A DNA stretch of 64,000 nt from G965204755 sp965243415 (GTDB lineage Bacteria > Acidobacteriota > Vicinamibacteria > Marinacidobacterales > Marinacidobacteraceae). Where the stretch lies: assembly GCA_965243415.1 (NCBI GenBank), contig OZ251549.1, forward strand, positions 620,001 to 684,000, in the 5' to 3' direction. Of the stretch, positions 27,123 through 36,389 are shown piece after piece. Under the pieces are notes generated by a model. The model saw only the letters and a program-made list of their open reading frames with translations. It had not been told where the DNA came from and ran no database searches. How positions within the stretch are numbered: position 1 is the first letter of the stretch; each line of letters starts with the position of its first letter. Position numbers and translations under genes: made by a program.

Positions 27123-27632
27123 ATGACCGCGCCCCCGATGAAACGGCACGCGGGACTGGTCCCGCTCTCCCGCGACCACCACGACGGGCTGGTGATGGCC
27201 CGGCGGTTGATCCTGGGAAAGGGACTGAGCGAGCGCGACGAGTGGCCGACCGACCCGGCGGAGCAGGTGGCGCGCCTCGCGGAGTTCTTCGAGACCGACC
27301 TTCGGCCGCACTTCGAGGCCGAAGAGACCTGCGTCTTCCCGATCGCCGCCCGGACGCTGCCCGAAGGCGAAGCCCTGGTGGCCGCGCTCCTCGCCGACCA
27401 CCGCGCTCTCGAAGCGATGCTGGCGAGTCTCTCCGCCGCTCCCATCTCCGGGCGGTCCGCGGCGGACCGGGAACGCCGGCTCGCCGCCTTCGGGGAACTC
27501 CTGCAGGCCCACATCCACACCGAGGAGCGCGTGCTCTTCGAACGGATGCAGGCGGCCGGAGCCCCCGACGAGTTGGAGGCGGTCGGCGCCCGACTGGCGG
27601 AGCGCCGCGCCGCGACCGGGCCCTCGGCATAG
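27123..27632 (+). CDS. hemerythrin-like HHE domain protein
   Basis: A 169-residue four-helix bundle with the di-iron ligand pattern of hemerythrin/HHE proteins: SRDHHDGL near residue 18, HFEAEE near 61, a His in ADHRAL near 98 and HIHTEERVLFE near 128. Such proteins bind oxygen, NO or iron and act in the cytoplasm. The start is ATG 27123 (a second Met follows at codon 6). It is the last gene of the rightward run that begins with the Rieske oxygenase. A link to that enzyme's iron or oxygen chemistry is possible but not shown. Confidence 0.85.
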   Translation: MTAPPMKRHAGLVPLSRDHHDGLVMARRLILGKGLSERDEWPTDPAEQVARLAEFFETDLRPHFEAEETCVFPIAARTLPEGEALVAALLADHRALEAMLASLSAAPISGRSAADRERRLAAFGELLQAHIHTEERVLFERMQAAGAPDELEAVGARLAERRAATGPSA

Positions 27633-27682
27633 AGCGGTTCGCCCCCGGGATCTCACGCCGCGCCTCGATGGAGAAGGCGTTT

Positions 27683-27770
27683 GTCGGCGCCCCGCGCACG
27701 GAGGGCGTCGTCCCGCCAGTCGGATTGAACAGGACGGCAACAGTCGGCACACCGTGCGCGGAGGGCGTCG
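27683..27770. repeat. two 28-bp direct repeats, 60 bp apart
   Basis: The units at 27683-27710 and 27743-27770 agree at 24 of 28 positions and both end in GGAGGGCGTCG. They lie in the 351-bp gap between convergent genes (27633-27983), which has no other visible feature. Only two copies exist, so this is not a CRISPR array. Confidence 0.6.
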
Positions 27771-27983
27771 GCATCCGGCTCCGGCAGCGGGCCGGCGGGT
27801 CGCGGCCCCTTCGGTAGTCCCGATCGTCGGTCGCCGGGCCGGATCGGCGTCGGACAGCGAGCGGGAGCGCGCCGGCGGGAACGACGGCCGACAGGAAGGG
27901 CTCCGGGGCGGAACCGATCCGGTCCGACCGTCGGCCGGCCGGGCGGCGCGGGAGTCGTCCCGGAAGCGCGCTCCCCCCAGGGA

Positions 27984-30491
27984 TCAGGTCATCCCGGTGC
28001 GGATGTGGGCCGGCATCGAGGCGACGACCGCCTGGTTCCGGGCGCTGTCCCAGAAGTAGTAGATGCGCAGGCACCGCCGCGGGTCGTGGGTGGAGCCGCC
28101 GCTCTTGATGTGCCAGTCCACCCGCCGGGACTTCCCCCGCCACTTGACCGCGAAGGCGTCGCCGCCGCAGCGGGCGTTGTGGACGCCGTCTTCCACCGTC
28201 GGGCGGCGGTCCGCCGGCTTGCGGCCCAGCCGGCCATCGCGGAAGTCGTTCGCCAGCCAGAGCAGGCACCGGGCAGCGAGCGGGACATCGGCGAACTGCG
28301 CCCGCTTCACTTCGCGCTGGGCGCGGGGGGTGAGGAGCACCTTCCCGGCGAGTTGGGTCTCGCACCACTCGTTGAACCGGGCCCACTCGGTGGGGAGCGG
28401 GGCCTGCGGGTGCGGGTCTTCGCCGAGGTCGAGGAGCCGGTCGGCGAGCGCCTGCTGCTGAGCGATGGACAGGTCGAACCGCCGTTCGGCTTCGTCGGCG
28501 CGCTCCTGGGCTTCCGCCAACTCGTCCAGCGACTTGGCCTTCTCCTGCTCGGTGCGGGTGAGGAGGCGCCGCACCGAGTCCACTTCGAGACTGAGCGTCC
28601 GGACTTCCTTCTCCAAGCGGGTGCGCTCCTCGTCTTCCGCCGGGGCCGCGGCGGGCGGCGGCTCCTCCGGGGTGACCGGAGCGGGTTCCGGCTCCGGCTC
28701 CGGCGGCTTCGGCTTCGGCTCCGGGAGCGCGAGCGCCGGCTTCGGTTTCGCGCCGAAGAGGGAGCGGAGACCCGTCAGGAGTCGGGCGAAGAAGCCGGGG
28801 CCCGCCGGTTCCGGTGAGGTCTCGGCCGGTTTCGGGGCCGAAGCCTCGGCGGGCGGCGATTCCCCAGCCGACCCGGGAGACGACTCGGACGGGAATTCAG
28901 GCGAGGTCGTTTCGGACGCGGTTCCCGGTGGCGCCAGTCCCGGAGCGGAGGGCGTCGGGACCGTTTCCGGCGTCGGGCGGGCGGGCGCGGGGGGCTCCGC
29001 GCTCGCCGGCGGGGGCGTCGCCGGGGGCGCGGCCGCTGCCGGAGGCGCCGGCGGCGGCGGCTCCGCCCGGGGCGCGGTCGGCCGCGGCTCGGCGGGCGGC
29101 AGGCGGGTCGGCGGAGGCTTGGTCGGGAACCGCGGCGGGGTTCGGCCGGGGAAGTACGCCGGCCGCTCCGGCGGCGCCGGGGCCCGGGTGGAGGCGGGCG
29201 GGCGGGCGGCGGGTCGGGGAGCGCTGTGCACCGAACGCGCCCAGAACGGCTGCCGGGGGGCGGGCGGCTCCGGCGGGGGCAGATCCGGGTCGGGCAGATC
29301 CGGACCGGGCAGATCCGGACGGGAAGGCGGGGGCTCTGCCGGAACGCTCGGAACGGCGGCCGCCGGCGGGGCCATCGGATTCGGGCCCGCGGCCGGACTC
29401 GGACCCGGCTCGGGACGCGCCGCCGCGGCCACCCGGGCCGGGACGACCGGCGGCGCCGCCACCGGGGGAGCGGGCGCGGGCGCCGGACCGGCCGGGACCG
29501 GTTCGCCGACCGCCGGCGTCGGCGCGGCGCCCTCCGTCCCGGAGTACTCCGCGTTCGCCATCCGCCGGACTTCTTCGAACGGGAGTTCCGGCTGCGACTC
29601 CAGGCTCATCGCCGCCACCGAACGCAGGATGGAGTTCGTGGTCCGCTCGATCGCTTCCGGGTCGGAGAGGCTCAGCCCCAGGATCAGCCGGTGGTCGCGC
29701 TCGTTCGCCTGCGCGGTGAACCCCGGCAGGTAGATGCGCACCGCCCCCTGGTACACCGAGAGCCGCCGCCCGAAGCGGTCGGTCAACTCCCAGGCGTACT
29801 CCGCCGGGATCACCGCCACCAGCGCCAGCCCCAGGCAGGAGCGGGCCAGCCGCTCGGCGTCGAGGGCCGGCTGGTGCGGGTCGGCGGCGTCGTCGGGCAC
29901 CGAGAGCGCCAGGATCGGCAGCCGCCGCTGGGGGTCGGTGAGCCGGGCGCAGAACCGCTCCGCGTCGGGGGTGGAGTTCACCAGCCAGGGCTCCCCGGTG
30001 ACCGGGACGCCGAACTGCCGGAGTTCCAGCACCGAGGCCAGCCGCACCGCCAGTTCCGGCACCTTCGGCTCCAGGTAGCGGGCGTCCACGCCGTTCGAGG
30101 CGCGCAGCAGCCGCAGGTGGAACACCGGCGGCGCCCCCGGACTCCAGCCCACCCCGGCCTCGGTGACCCAGGCGTCGGCGGGGGCGGAGGGATCGGGGCT
30201 CCGCAGCCGGACCGCCCAGAGGTCGTGTCCTTCCCGGAGGACCCGCACCGCCTGGCAGTGGCTGCCGCCCTGCCGGAAACTGAAGGTGCCGTGGTCCGCC
30301 GCTTCGGGGGGCAGCGCGCCCGGTACCCGGGACGCGATCCAGTCGTGGATCGTCGCCCGGCAGGTATGGGCCGCTATGCGGTCGTCGTCCGCCGCGATCT
30401 CCGCGGCGAGTCGAAGGATGCCGGTCTCCGGCGTTTCCCGCGCGGCGGCGATGGATTGATGTAATGCCTTGAATGAATCGAATCGAGCCAT
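27984..30491 (-). CDS. 835-residue modular protein: two globular ends, proline-rich linker, coiled coil
   Basis: Not assigned to a family. ATG 30491 follows a good AAGGAGAG site. Residues 1 to about 320 are globular, with blocks such as AYAWELTDRFGRRLSVYQGAVRIYLPG. About 325-610 is Pro/Ala/Glu-rich and disordered. About 640-710 is coiled coil (RLEKEVRTLSLEVDSVRRLL). The last about 100 residues form a compact domain (HNARCGGDAFAVKWRG, RRVDWHIKSGG, RCLRIYYFWDSARNQAVVA) with a pattern suggestive of small RelE/ParE-like folds; that resemblance is only impression. No signal peptide, so cytoplasmic. Single leftward gene between two rightward units. The beads-on-a-string layout is typical of effector or defence proteins, but function is unknown. 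Confidence 0.8.
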   Translation of the reverse strand: MARFDSFKALHQSIAAARETPETGILRLAAEIAADDDRIAAHTCRATIHDWIASRVPGALPPEAADHGTFSFRQGGSHCQAVRVLREGHDLWAVRLRSPDPSAPADAWVTEAGVGWSPGAPPVFHLRLLRASNGVDARYLEPKVPELAVRLASVLELRQFGVPVTGEPWLVNSTPDAERFCARLTDPQRRLPILALSVPDDAADPHQPALDAERLARSCLGLALVAVIPAEYAWELTDRFGRRLSVYQGAVRIYLPGFTAQANERDHRLILGLSLSDPEAIERTTNSILRSVAAMSLESQPELPFEEVRRMANAEYSGTEGAAPTPAVGEPVPAGPAPAPAPPVAAPPVVPARVAAAARPEPGPSPAAGPNPMAPPAAAVPSVPAEPPPSRPDLPGPDLPDPDLPPPEPPAPRQPFWARSVHSAPRPAARPPASTRAPAPPERPAYFPGRTPPRFPTKPPPTRLPPAEPRPTAPRAEPPPPAPPAAAAPPATPPPASAEPPAPARPTPETVPTPSAPGLAPPGTASETTSPEFPSESSPGSAGESPPAEASAPKPAETSPEPAGPGFFARLLTGLRSLFGAKPKPALALPEPKPKPPEPEPEPAPVTPEEPPPAAAPAEDEERTRLEKEVRTLSLEVDSVRRLLTRTEQEKAKSLDELAEAQERADEAERRFDLSIAQQQALADRLLDLGEDPHPQAPLPTEWARFNEWCETQLAGKVLLTPRAQREVKRAQFADVPLAARCLLWLANDFRDGRLGRKPADRRPTVEDGVHNARCGGDAFAVKWRGKSRRVDWHIKSGGSTHDPRRCLRIYYFWDSARNQAVVASMPAHIRTGMT

Positions 30492-30688
30492 GAACTCTCC
30501 TTCCGGCGTCCTCCGGGTTGCCCGGGCGAATTAATAGCCGCTGCAGCCGACCGACCGGGGCCGCGGGCGGTTCCGGCACCGATCGCCGGCAGGGCCCCGG
30601 GCGCCGGCGCCGGCCCTCCGGGGCGGCCCGGAACACCCCCTCCGGCCGCCCCGAAACGCCGATTCCACTTGGTATTCTCGCCTTCGAG

Positions 30689-33600
30689 ATGAACGACCTG
30701 GCGCGCGCCCTGGCCTCCCGCATCGAGGGCCGCGTCCGCTTCGACCGGGCCTCCCGGCTGCTCTACTCGACCGACGCCAGCATCTACCAGATCGAGCCGC
30801 TGGGAGTGGTGATCCCCCGCCACGCCGGCGATGTGGCCGAGGCGGTCCGCGCCGCCGCCGAGGCCGGCGCGCCGGTGCTCCCCCGGGGCGGGGGCACCTC
30901 GCTCGCCGGGCAGGCGGTCGGCGAAGCGGTGGTCCTCGACCTCTCCACCGAGTTCCACCGGGTCCTGGAAGTGAACCGGGAGGAACTCTGGGCGCGGGTC
31001 CAGCCGGGGGTGGTGCAGGACGCGCTGGGGGCGGCGCTGGCCCCGCTGGGGCTGCGGTTCGGGCCGGAGACCTCCACCTCGAACCGGGCGAACCTGGGCG
31101 GGATGATCGGGAACAACTCCGCCGGCGCCCGCTCGCTGGTGTACGGGAAGACGGTGGAGAACCTGCTCGAGGCCACCGTGGTCTTCCCCGACGGCTCCCT
31201 GGAGACGCTGTCCTGGATGCGCTGGGAGGACCTGCGCCGCCGCGCCGCCGCCGCCGCGCGCCGGGGCGCCGGGGATCCGCTCTCCCGGCTGATCGTCGCC
31301 GTCTGCGCCCTCCGGGACGAATTCGCGGACGACATCCGGGAGCGGTTCCCGCGGATACCCCGGCGGGTGTCCGGCTACAACCTCGATGTCCTGCTCGACC
31401 CCGGCGGGGTGAACCTGGCCCACCTGGTCGCCGGCTCCGAGGGCACGCTGGGGGTGGTGGTCGAGGCGAAGGTGCGGCTCCACCGGCTGCCGGAGGCGGT
31501 GGGGCTGGCGGTGCTCCACTTCGACGGCCTCCTGCCGGCGCTCGAAGCGGGGGTGGAGGCGCTGGAATTCGGCCCCACCGCGGTGGAGTTGGTGGACGGG
31601 ATGGTGCTGCGGCTGGCCCGGGAATCCCTCGAGTACTCCCGCCGGCTGGGCTTCGTCTCCGGGGAGCCGGAAGCGCTGATCCTGGTGGAGTTCGCCGGGC
31701 GCAACCGGGGCGAGTTGGTCTCCCGGATGGCGCGGCTGGAGGAGCGGCTCGGGAAGCGGGGGCAGCCGCTGCTGCGGATGCTGGACCCCGCCGCGCAGAA
31801 GAATGTCTGGCAGGTGCGGAAGGCGGCCCTGCCCCTGCTGCTGAGTCTGCCCGGCGACGAGAAGCCCATCGCCTTCGTCGAGGACACCGCCGTCGAACCG
31901 GCGCGCCTGCCGGAGTTCATCGCCCGGTTCGAGGAGATCCTCGCCGGACGGGCCACGAAAGGCAGTTTCTACGCCCACGCCGGGGCCGGCTGCCTCCACA
32001 TCCGCCCGCTCATCAACCTGAAGAAGCCGGAAGAAGTGCGGAAGATGGCGGAGTTGGCGAAGGAGGTCTGCGACCTGGTGCTCGACTTCGGCGGCTCCAT
32101 GAGCGGCGAACACGGGGACGGGCTGGCGCGCAGCCACTTCAACGAACGGGTCTTCGGCCCGCGGGTGTACCAGGCGTTCCGGCGGTTGAAGGCGGCGTTC
32201 GACCCCGACGGGATCATGAATCCGGGCAAGGTGGTGGACGCCCCGGCGATGACCGAGAACCTGCGTTACGGGGAGTGGATGCGGCCGCAGGAATTGCCGG
32301 TGGTGTTCCCCTATCCGCGGGAGCGGGGGTTCACCGGGGCGGTCGAGTTGTGCAACGGCGCCGGGGTCTGCCGGAAGGAACTCGCCGGGACGATGTGCCC
32401 GTCGTTCATGGTGACCCGGGAGGAGGAGCACTCGACCCGGGGGCGGGCGAACCTGCTGCGGGCGCTGCTGGACGGGCGGCTGCCGCCGGGCGCGGAGTCG
32501 GAAGAACGGGTGCTGGGGGCGCTCGATCTGTGTCTTTCCTGCAAGGCGTGCAAGGCCGAGTGCCCCTCCGGGGTGGATATGGCGCGGCTGAAGTCGGACT
32601 TCCTGGCGCACCACTACCGGGGGCGGCGGCGCCCGTTCGCCGACCGGGTGTTCGGGGCGCCGGACGCGGTGGCCCGCTGGTCGCGGCGGCTGGGGCTGCT
32701 CCCGGGGTGGCTGGTGCGGCTGCGGGAGGGGCGCGGGGGCGCTGCGGGCGGCGGGAACGGGCGCGGGGGGGGCGGGTTCGTTTCGCGGCTGGTGAGCCGG
32801 TCGCTGGAGCGGACGCTGGGGCTCGACCCGCGCCGGAGCCTGCCGATGCCGGCCCGGGAGCCCTTCACCCGCTGGTTCGCCCGGAACGCCGCCGCCGGGC
32901 AGCCGGAGCAGCCGCGGGCGGAGGTGGCGCTCTTCCCGGACACCTTCACGAACTTCTTCGAGCCCGAGGTCGGGGCCGCCGCCTGCCGGGCGTTGTGGGC
33001 GCTCGACACCCGGGTGCTGCTGGCCCCGGAGGTCTGCTGCGGGCGGCCGGCGATCTCCCGGGGGATGCTCGACCGCGCCCGGCGGTTGGCGGCGCGGAGC
33101 GTCCGGGCGCTCTCCGGGTTCGCGGAGGCGGGGACGCCGATCGTGGGGCTGGAGCCGTCCTGTCTCTTCACCTTCCGCGACGAGTTGCCGGACCTGGTTC
33201 CCGAGCGGGAGCGGGAGGCGGCAGAGCGGATCGGGCGGCAGGCGCTGCTGTTCGACGAGTTCGTGGCGCGGGAGGCGGACCGGGTGCGGGATTTGGCCGG
33301 GAAGCGGGCGGCGCGTCGGGCGGGTGTCGGGAGGGCTGGCGCGGCAGCGTCCGCCGGGACGGGCGCCGGCGCGGAGGGACAGGTCGTCGCCCACGGCCAC
33401 TGCCACCAGAAGGCGTTCTGCGGCACCGGCCCGCTGACGACGGCGCTGGAAGCCACCGGGGCGCGGGTCACCACGCTGGACTCCGGCTGCTGCGGCATGG
33501 CCGGCAGTTTCGGCTACACGGCCGACCACTTCGAGTTGTCCCTGGCGGTCGGCGAACGCCGCCTCTTCCCCGCCGTACGCGAGATGTCCGCCCCGGACAC

Positions 33601-33709
33601 CCTGGTCGCCGCCGGGACTTCCTGCCGCCACCAGTTGCGCGACGCCGTAGGCCGCGACGCCCTCCACCCCGCCCAATTCATCGCCCGCGCCATCACTCCG
33701 GGAGACTGA
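30689..33709 (+). CDS. GlcD/Dld-type FAD oxidoreductase fused to 4Fe-4S/CCG domains
   Basis: A 1006-residue fusion that probably oxidises a 2-hydroxy acid such as D-lactate and passes electrons to the membrane. The N-terminal FAD domain has PRGGGTSLAGQAV at about 66-78 and NRANLGGMIGNNSAGARS at about 138-155. The flavin C-terminal domain ends at MNPGKVVDAP. Two cysteine clusters follow (CNGAGVC ... CPS; CLSCKACKAECPSGV), then a CCG/HdrD-like domain with CCGRPAISRG and SGCCGMAGSFGY. This is the layout of YdiJ-type D-2-hydroxyacid dehydrogenases. A TATTCT box at 30673, 16 bp upstream of the ATG, is a possible -10 element. Confidence 0.85.
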   Translation: MNDLARALASRIEGRVRFDRASRLLYSTDASIYQIEPLGVVIPRHAGDVAEAVRAAAEAGAPVLPRGGGTSLAGQAVGEAVVLDLSTEFHRVLEVNREELWARVQPGVVQDALGAALAPLGLRFGPETSTSNRANLGGMIGNNSAGARSLVYGKTVENLLEATVVFPDGSLETLSWMRWEDLRRRAAAAARRGAGDPLSRLIVAVCALRDEFADDIRERFPRIPRRVSGYNLDVLLDPGGVNLAHLVAGSEGTLGVVVEAKVRLHRLPEAVGLAVLHFDGLLPALEAGVEALEFGPTAVELVDGMVLRLARESLEYSRRLGFVSGEPEALILVEFAGRNRGELVSRMARLEERLGKRGQPLLRMLDPAAQKNVWQVRKAALPLLLSLPGDEKPIAFVEDTAVEPARLPEFIARFEEILAGRATKGSFYAHAGAGCLHIRPLINLKKPEEVRKMAELAKEVCDLVLDFGGSMSGEHGDGLARSHFNERVFGPRVYQAFRRLKAAFDPDGIMNPGKVVDAPAMTENLRYGEWMRPQELPVVFPYPRERGFTGAVELCNGAGVCRKELAGTMCPSFMVTREEEHSTRGRANLLRALLDGRLPPGAESEERVLGALDLCLSCKACKAECPSGVDMARLKSDFLAHHYRGRRRPFADRVFGAPDAVARWSRRLGLLPGWLVRLREGRGGAAGGGNGRGGGGFVSRLVSRSLERTLGLDPRRSLPMPAREPFTRWFARNAAAGQPEQPRAEVALFPDTFTNFFEPEVGAAACRALWALDTRVLLAPEVCCGRPAISRGMLDRARRLAARSVRALSGFAEAGTPIVGLEPSCLFTFRDELPDLVPEREREAAERIGRQALLFDEFVAREADRVRDLAGKRAARRAGVGRAGAAASAGTGAGAEGQVVAHGHCHQKAFCGTGPLTTALEATGARVTTLDSGCCGMAGSFGYTADHFELSLAVGERRLFPAVREMSAPDTLVAAGTSCRHQLRDAVGRDALHPAQFIARAITPGD

Positions 33710-33817
33710 ACCGACCAGCGCATCGCGGACCCCCACTCATCCCGGCCCGTGCTCGATATCATGCGATTTCGCTTCCGGCTCTGACCGAGCCGCCCGGCTC
33801 TTCGAGGAGGGCCATCC

Positions 33818-34663
33818 ATGACTGCCACGCCCAAGATCTGGCTGAAGGACATCTGGCCGATCGTCAATCCCCGCGACTACAAGGTCCACTTCGCGACTCC
33901 GTTCTTCGACAAGGTCACGAAGACACTCAAGCATCCACTGGATGCGTGGGTGCGCGATCCCGACGAATGGCTGGGTTGGCAGGTGGGCCGCGGGAAAAAG
34001 AACGTGTTCGACAAGCCTTACATCTTCTCGTTGATGGACTTCCCTCGCGAGAACGATATCTGGCTTTTCGGTGGCATCTTTCGCGTCCTCGCTACCCACA
34101 AGGATCATTACGAGGTCGAACTTGCGGACGATGGCGCCCACTTCGTGGGCCGGCTGAAATTGAGGTACTACCACGGGACCCGGGGCGGGAAAAGGGGCGG
34201 TCTGTTCGAGAAGCACTACGACTCCATCGAAGTCGCCGAAATCCTTCCGGAGCCCTTTTCGGGCCGGCGATTCCAAGGTCACCACAAGATCGATCTCTCT
34301 TTCGTGGAACTCGAGGATCTCGTGAGTCGAGACCGCCCGGAGTGGAAGGCTGCGCTCTCCGTAAACGGCGTGTACCTGATCACCGACACCAAGACCGGCA
34401 AACGCTATGTCGGTTCCGCCTACGGCAGTGAGGGCATCTGGGGCCGGTGGGCGAATTACGCCGGCTCCGGTCACGGCGGAAACAAACAACTTCGGCAGAT
34501 CGTGGGAAGTGATCGGGCCTATCCGCGGGCCAACTTCAGGTTCACGCTGCTGGAATTCTTCCGCTTCGGTACGTTCGATCGGGAGGACGCGCGGGAGCGC
34601 GAGGGGCACTGGAAGGAGGTCCTGCTGACGCGCAACCAAAAGTTCGGCCTCAACAGCAACTGA
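33818..34663 (+). CDS. GIY-YIG nuclease-domain protein with unique N-terminal domain
   Basis: A 281-residue protein. The GIY-YIG domain is C-terminal: GVYLI at 184-188, RYVGSAYG at 196-203, Arg210 in GRWANY, the probable catalytic Glu246 in LLEFF, and Asn273 in RNQKFG. Residues 1 to about 175 form a separate domain (WPIVNPRDYKVHFATPFF, LFGGIFRVL) likely to recognise target DNA or a partner. The ATG follows GAGGAGGG. Codon use is less GC-biased than the neighbours and there is an ACGT at 34002, both signs of transfer. It stands alone, so it may be a solitary restriction or homing-type nuclease; no methyltransferase is adjacent. Confidence 0.8.
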   Translation: MTATPKIWLKDIWPIVNPRDYKVHFATPFFDKVTKTLKHPLDAWVRDPDEWLGWQVGRGKKNVFDKPYIFSLMDFPRENDIWLFGGIFRVLATHKDHYEVELADDGAHFVGRLKLRYYHGTRGGKRGGLFEKHYDSIEVAEILPEPFSGRRFQGHHKIDLSFVELEDLVSRDRPEWKAALSVNGVYLITDTKTGKRYVGSAYGSEGIWGRWANYAGSGHGGNKQLRQIVGSDRAYPRANFRFTLLEFFRFGTFDREDAREREGHWKEVLLTRNQKFGLNSN

Positions 34664-34665
34664 CT

Positions 34666-34684
34666 TCGCGCCCCGGCGGCGCGA
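34666..34684 (+). terminator. hairpin just after the GIY-YIG gene
   Basis: A 7-bp perfect stem (TCGCGCC/GGCGCGA) with a 5-nt loop starts 3 bp behind the stop codon. There is no U-tract, so it may slow or end transcription only weakly. Confidence 0.35.
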
Positions 34685-34830
34685 GGGCGGGACGGTCCGG
34701 GAGGCCAGGCGTCTTGCCAGATGGGACGCCCGGGGTCGGCGTGCTTGCCTCGTCGAAAGCAAGTGGCGCGTCAACGGGGCATTCGTCGAACAGCTGGGGC
34801 CGGGGTTTGCCGAAAGGGGTTTCGACACTC

Positions 34831-34935
34831 CGTTCGCGGTACAGGAAGACCGCCGAGGCTTCGGCCCGTCTGGAAATGATGCAGATCGGTTGTACGCTGA
34901 ATGGCCGCGTGGCCGCTCCTCGCCGCCCGCGATGA
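34831..34935 (+). pseudogene. possible transposase C-terminal remnant
   Basis: A short frame reads RYRKTAEASARLEMMQIGCT, which resembles the closing helix of IS5-type DDE transposases (RY..., then a hydrophobic helix ending in GC). No DDE residues or terminal inverted repeats can be identified. It lies in the 295-bp gap behind the horizontally acquired-looking GIY-YIG gene, where an insertion sequence relic would be unsurprising. Weak evidence. Confidence 0.22.
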
Positions 34936-34958
34936 GTGCGGAGCCTTAGAAACTGAAG

Positions 34959-36365
34959 ATGCCGTCAGGGTCTGATCTCTCCGCCGAAGTGGCAGTCGTG
35001 GGGGCGGGGCCGGGGGGGGCGCTTTGTGCGCGGCAACTGGCGCGGTTCGGGTTGCGGGTGGTGCTCGTCCATCGGGCGCGGAGGCGGCAGCATCTCGGGG
35101 AGAGCCTCGGCGCCTCCGCTCCGCGGTTGCTGGGGTCGTACGGGCTGGAACTGCCGGGTTCGGTCTTCTCGCCGCGTCCGGACGACCACTTCGTCCGCTG
35201 GGGCCGGAGGGAGGAGCGGATCGCCGCGCAGCCGGACGCGGACGCCGGCGCGCGGGAAGGGCAACGGCTCGTCTGGCGCGACCGGCTGGACGCCTGGGCG
35301 CTGGACGAGGCTCGGCGCGCGGGGGTCGTCGTGGTCGAAGGGTCGGCGGCGGCCGAGTCCGGCGGCGGGATCGAGGTCCGGCAGGGCGGCGGGCGGACGG
35401 TGCGGGTGGACGCCCTAGCCCTCGTGGACGCGAGCGGGCGGAGCGGCGTGCTGACGCGGGCGCGGCGGGAGCGGCCGGGCCATCGCACCACGGCGATGAC
35501 GGCGCATTTTCCCGGCGGGCCCGAGCCGGGAACCCTCGTCGCGGCGTTCGCGGACGGGTGGATGTGGAGCGCGCCGCTCCCGGACGGGCAGCGGGATGTG
35601 ACCGTTCTCGCGGATGCCGAGGACGCCGCGGGGCGTGCGGCGGGCGTCTTCCGGGAAGCGGTCTCGGCGGTCGGGCTCGAGGGCTTCGTCGCCGGCGAAG
35701 CGACGACCCCCGTCCGCGCCGCCGACGCCACGCCGTATGTGCTGGACTGGCCGGGTCACACCCCGGCGACGACCGGCGCCAGCAAGCCCCGGGTCCTGCT
35801 GCCGGTCGGGGATGCGATGAGCGCCCTCGACCCGCTCACCGGGCTGGGCGTCATGAAGGCGATGGACTCCGGCCTGACCGGCGCGGTCGCGCTGCGGACC
35901 GCGCTGCAGCGGCCCGAGTGCGCCGACCTCGCACTGCGGTTCCATGCCGAGAAAGAACGGGGGCTCGCTGTCGAGAGCGCCGCCCGGATCGCCGGGTTCT
36001 ACGCCGAGGAGCGCCGTTTCGCCGACCGTCCCTTCTGGCGGCGGCGTTCGGGGCCCCCGCCGGCGCCGCCGGCTGCGGTTCCGGCCCCGGAGGCGCGGCT
36101 CTACCCGGCTCCGGGCGCCCGGGTCGAAACGCGGGGCGTCCTGGAAGGGGACTGGATCGTTCCGGCGGAAGTGCTCGTTCGCCCGGGCCGCCCCCGGCCG
36201 GCGTACCGGCTGGGCGGGACGAACTTGGTGGAGTTGTTCCGGCAGGCCGGGAGCGGGGTCACGGCGTCGCAGTTGGCAGGGGATCGTCCCGAAGCCGGCG
36301 CCGCCGCGCTCTGGCTCGTTCGGGAAGGTTTCCTCACCGCCGGCCGCGGAACCGCGACGGACTGA
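34959..36365 (+). CDS. FAD-dependent monooxygenase, LodB/QhpG-like (candidate QHNDH tryptophan hydroxylase)
   Basis: A 468-residue flavoprotein of the halogenase/geranylgeranyl-reductase group: FAD-binding GAGPGGALCARQL at 15-27, LVDASGRSG in the middle and LLPVGDAMSALDPLTGLG as the second FAD motif. The C terminus (about 410-468) is a small winged-helix-like domain (NLVELFRQAGSGVTASQL). LodB and QhpG, which hydroxylate a tryptophan in partner proteins to build quinone cofactors, have this form. Because a complete qhp operon lacking qhpG lies 8 kb downstream, this is the best QhpG candidate in the window. That link is inference; other substrates are possible. Confidence 0.7.
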   Translation: MPSGSDLSAEVAVVGAGPGGALCARQLARFGLRVVLVHRARRRQHLGESLGASAPRLLGSYGLELPGSVFSPRPDDHFVRWGRREERIAAQPDADAGAREGQRLVWRDRLDAWALDEARRAGVVVVEGSAAAESGGGIEVRQGGGRTVRVDALALVDASGRSGVLTRARRERPGHRTTAMTAHFPGGPEPGTLVAAFADGWMWSAPLPDGQRDVTVLADAEDAAGRAAGVFREAVSAVGLEGFVAGEATTPVRAADATPYVLDWPGHTPATTGASKPRVLLPVGDAMSALDPLTGLGVMKAMDSGLTGAVALRTALQRPECADLALRFHAEKERGLAVESAARIAGFYAEERRFADRPFWRRRSGPPPAPPAAVPAPEARLYPAPGARVETRGVLEGDWIVPAEVLVRPGRPRPAYRLGGTNLVELFRQAGSGVTASQLAGDRPEAGAAALWLVREGFLTAGRGTATD

Positions 36366-36389
36366 CCCGACGGCCTGGCCGCCCCGGGA

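Noticed and set aside
27683..27770. CRISPR array
   Set aside because: Only two imperfect 28-bp copies, no cas genes, no third unit.
30374..33736. 1120-codon minus-strand frame opposite the FAD oxidoreductase
   Set aside because: Pro/Gln/His-rich antisense shadow of a clearly recognised gene.
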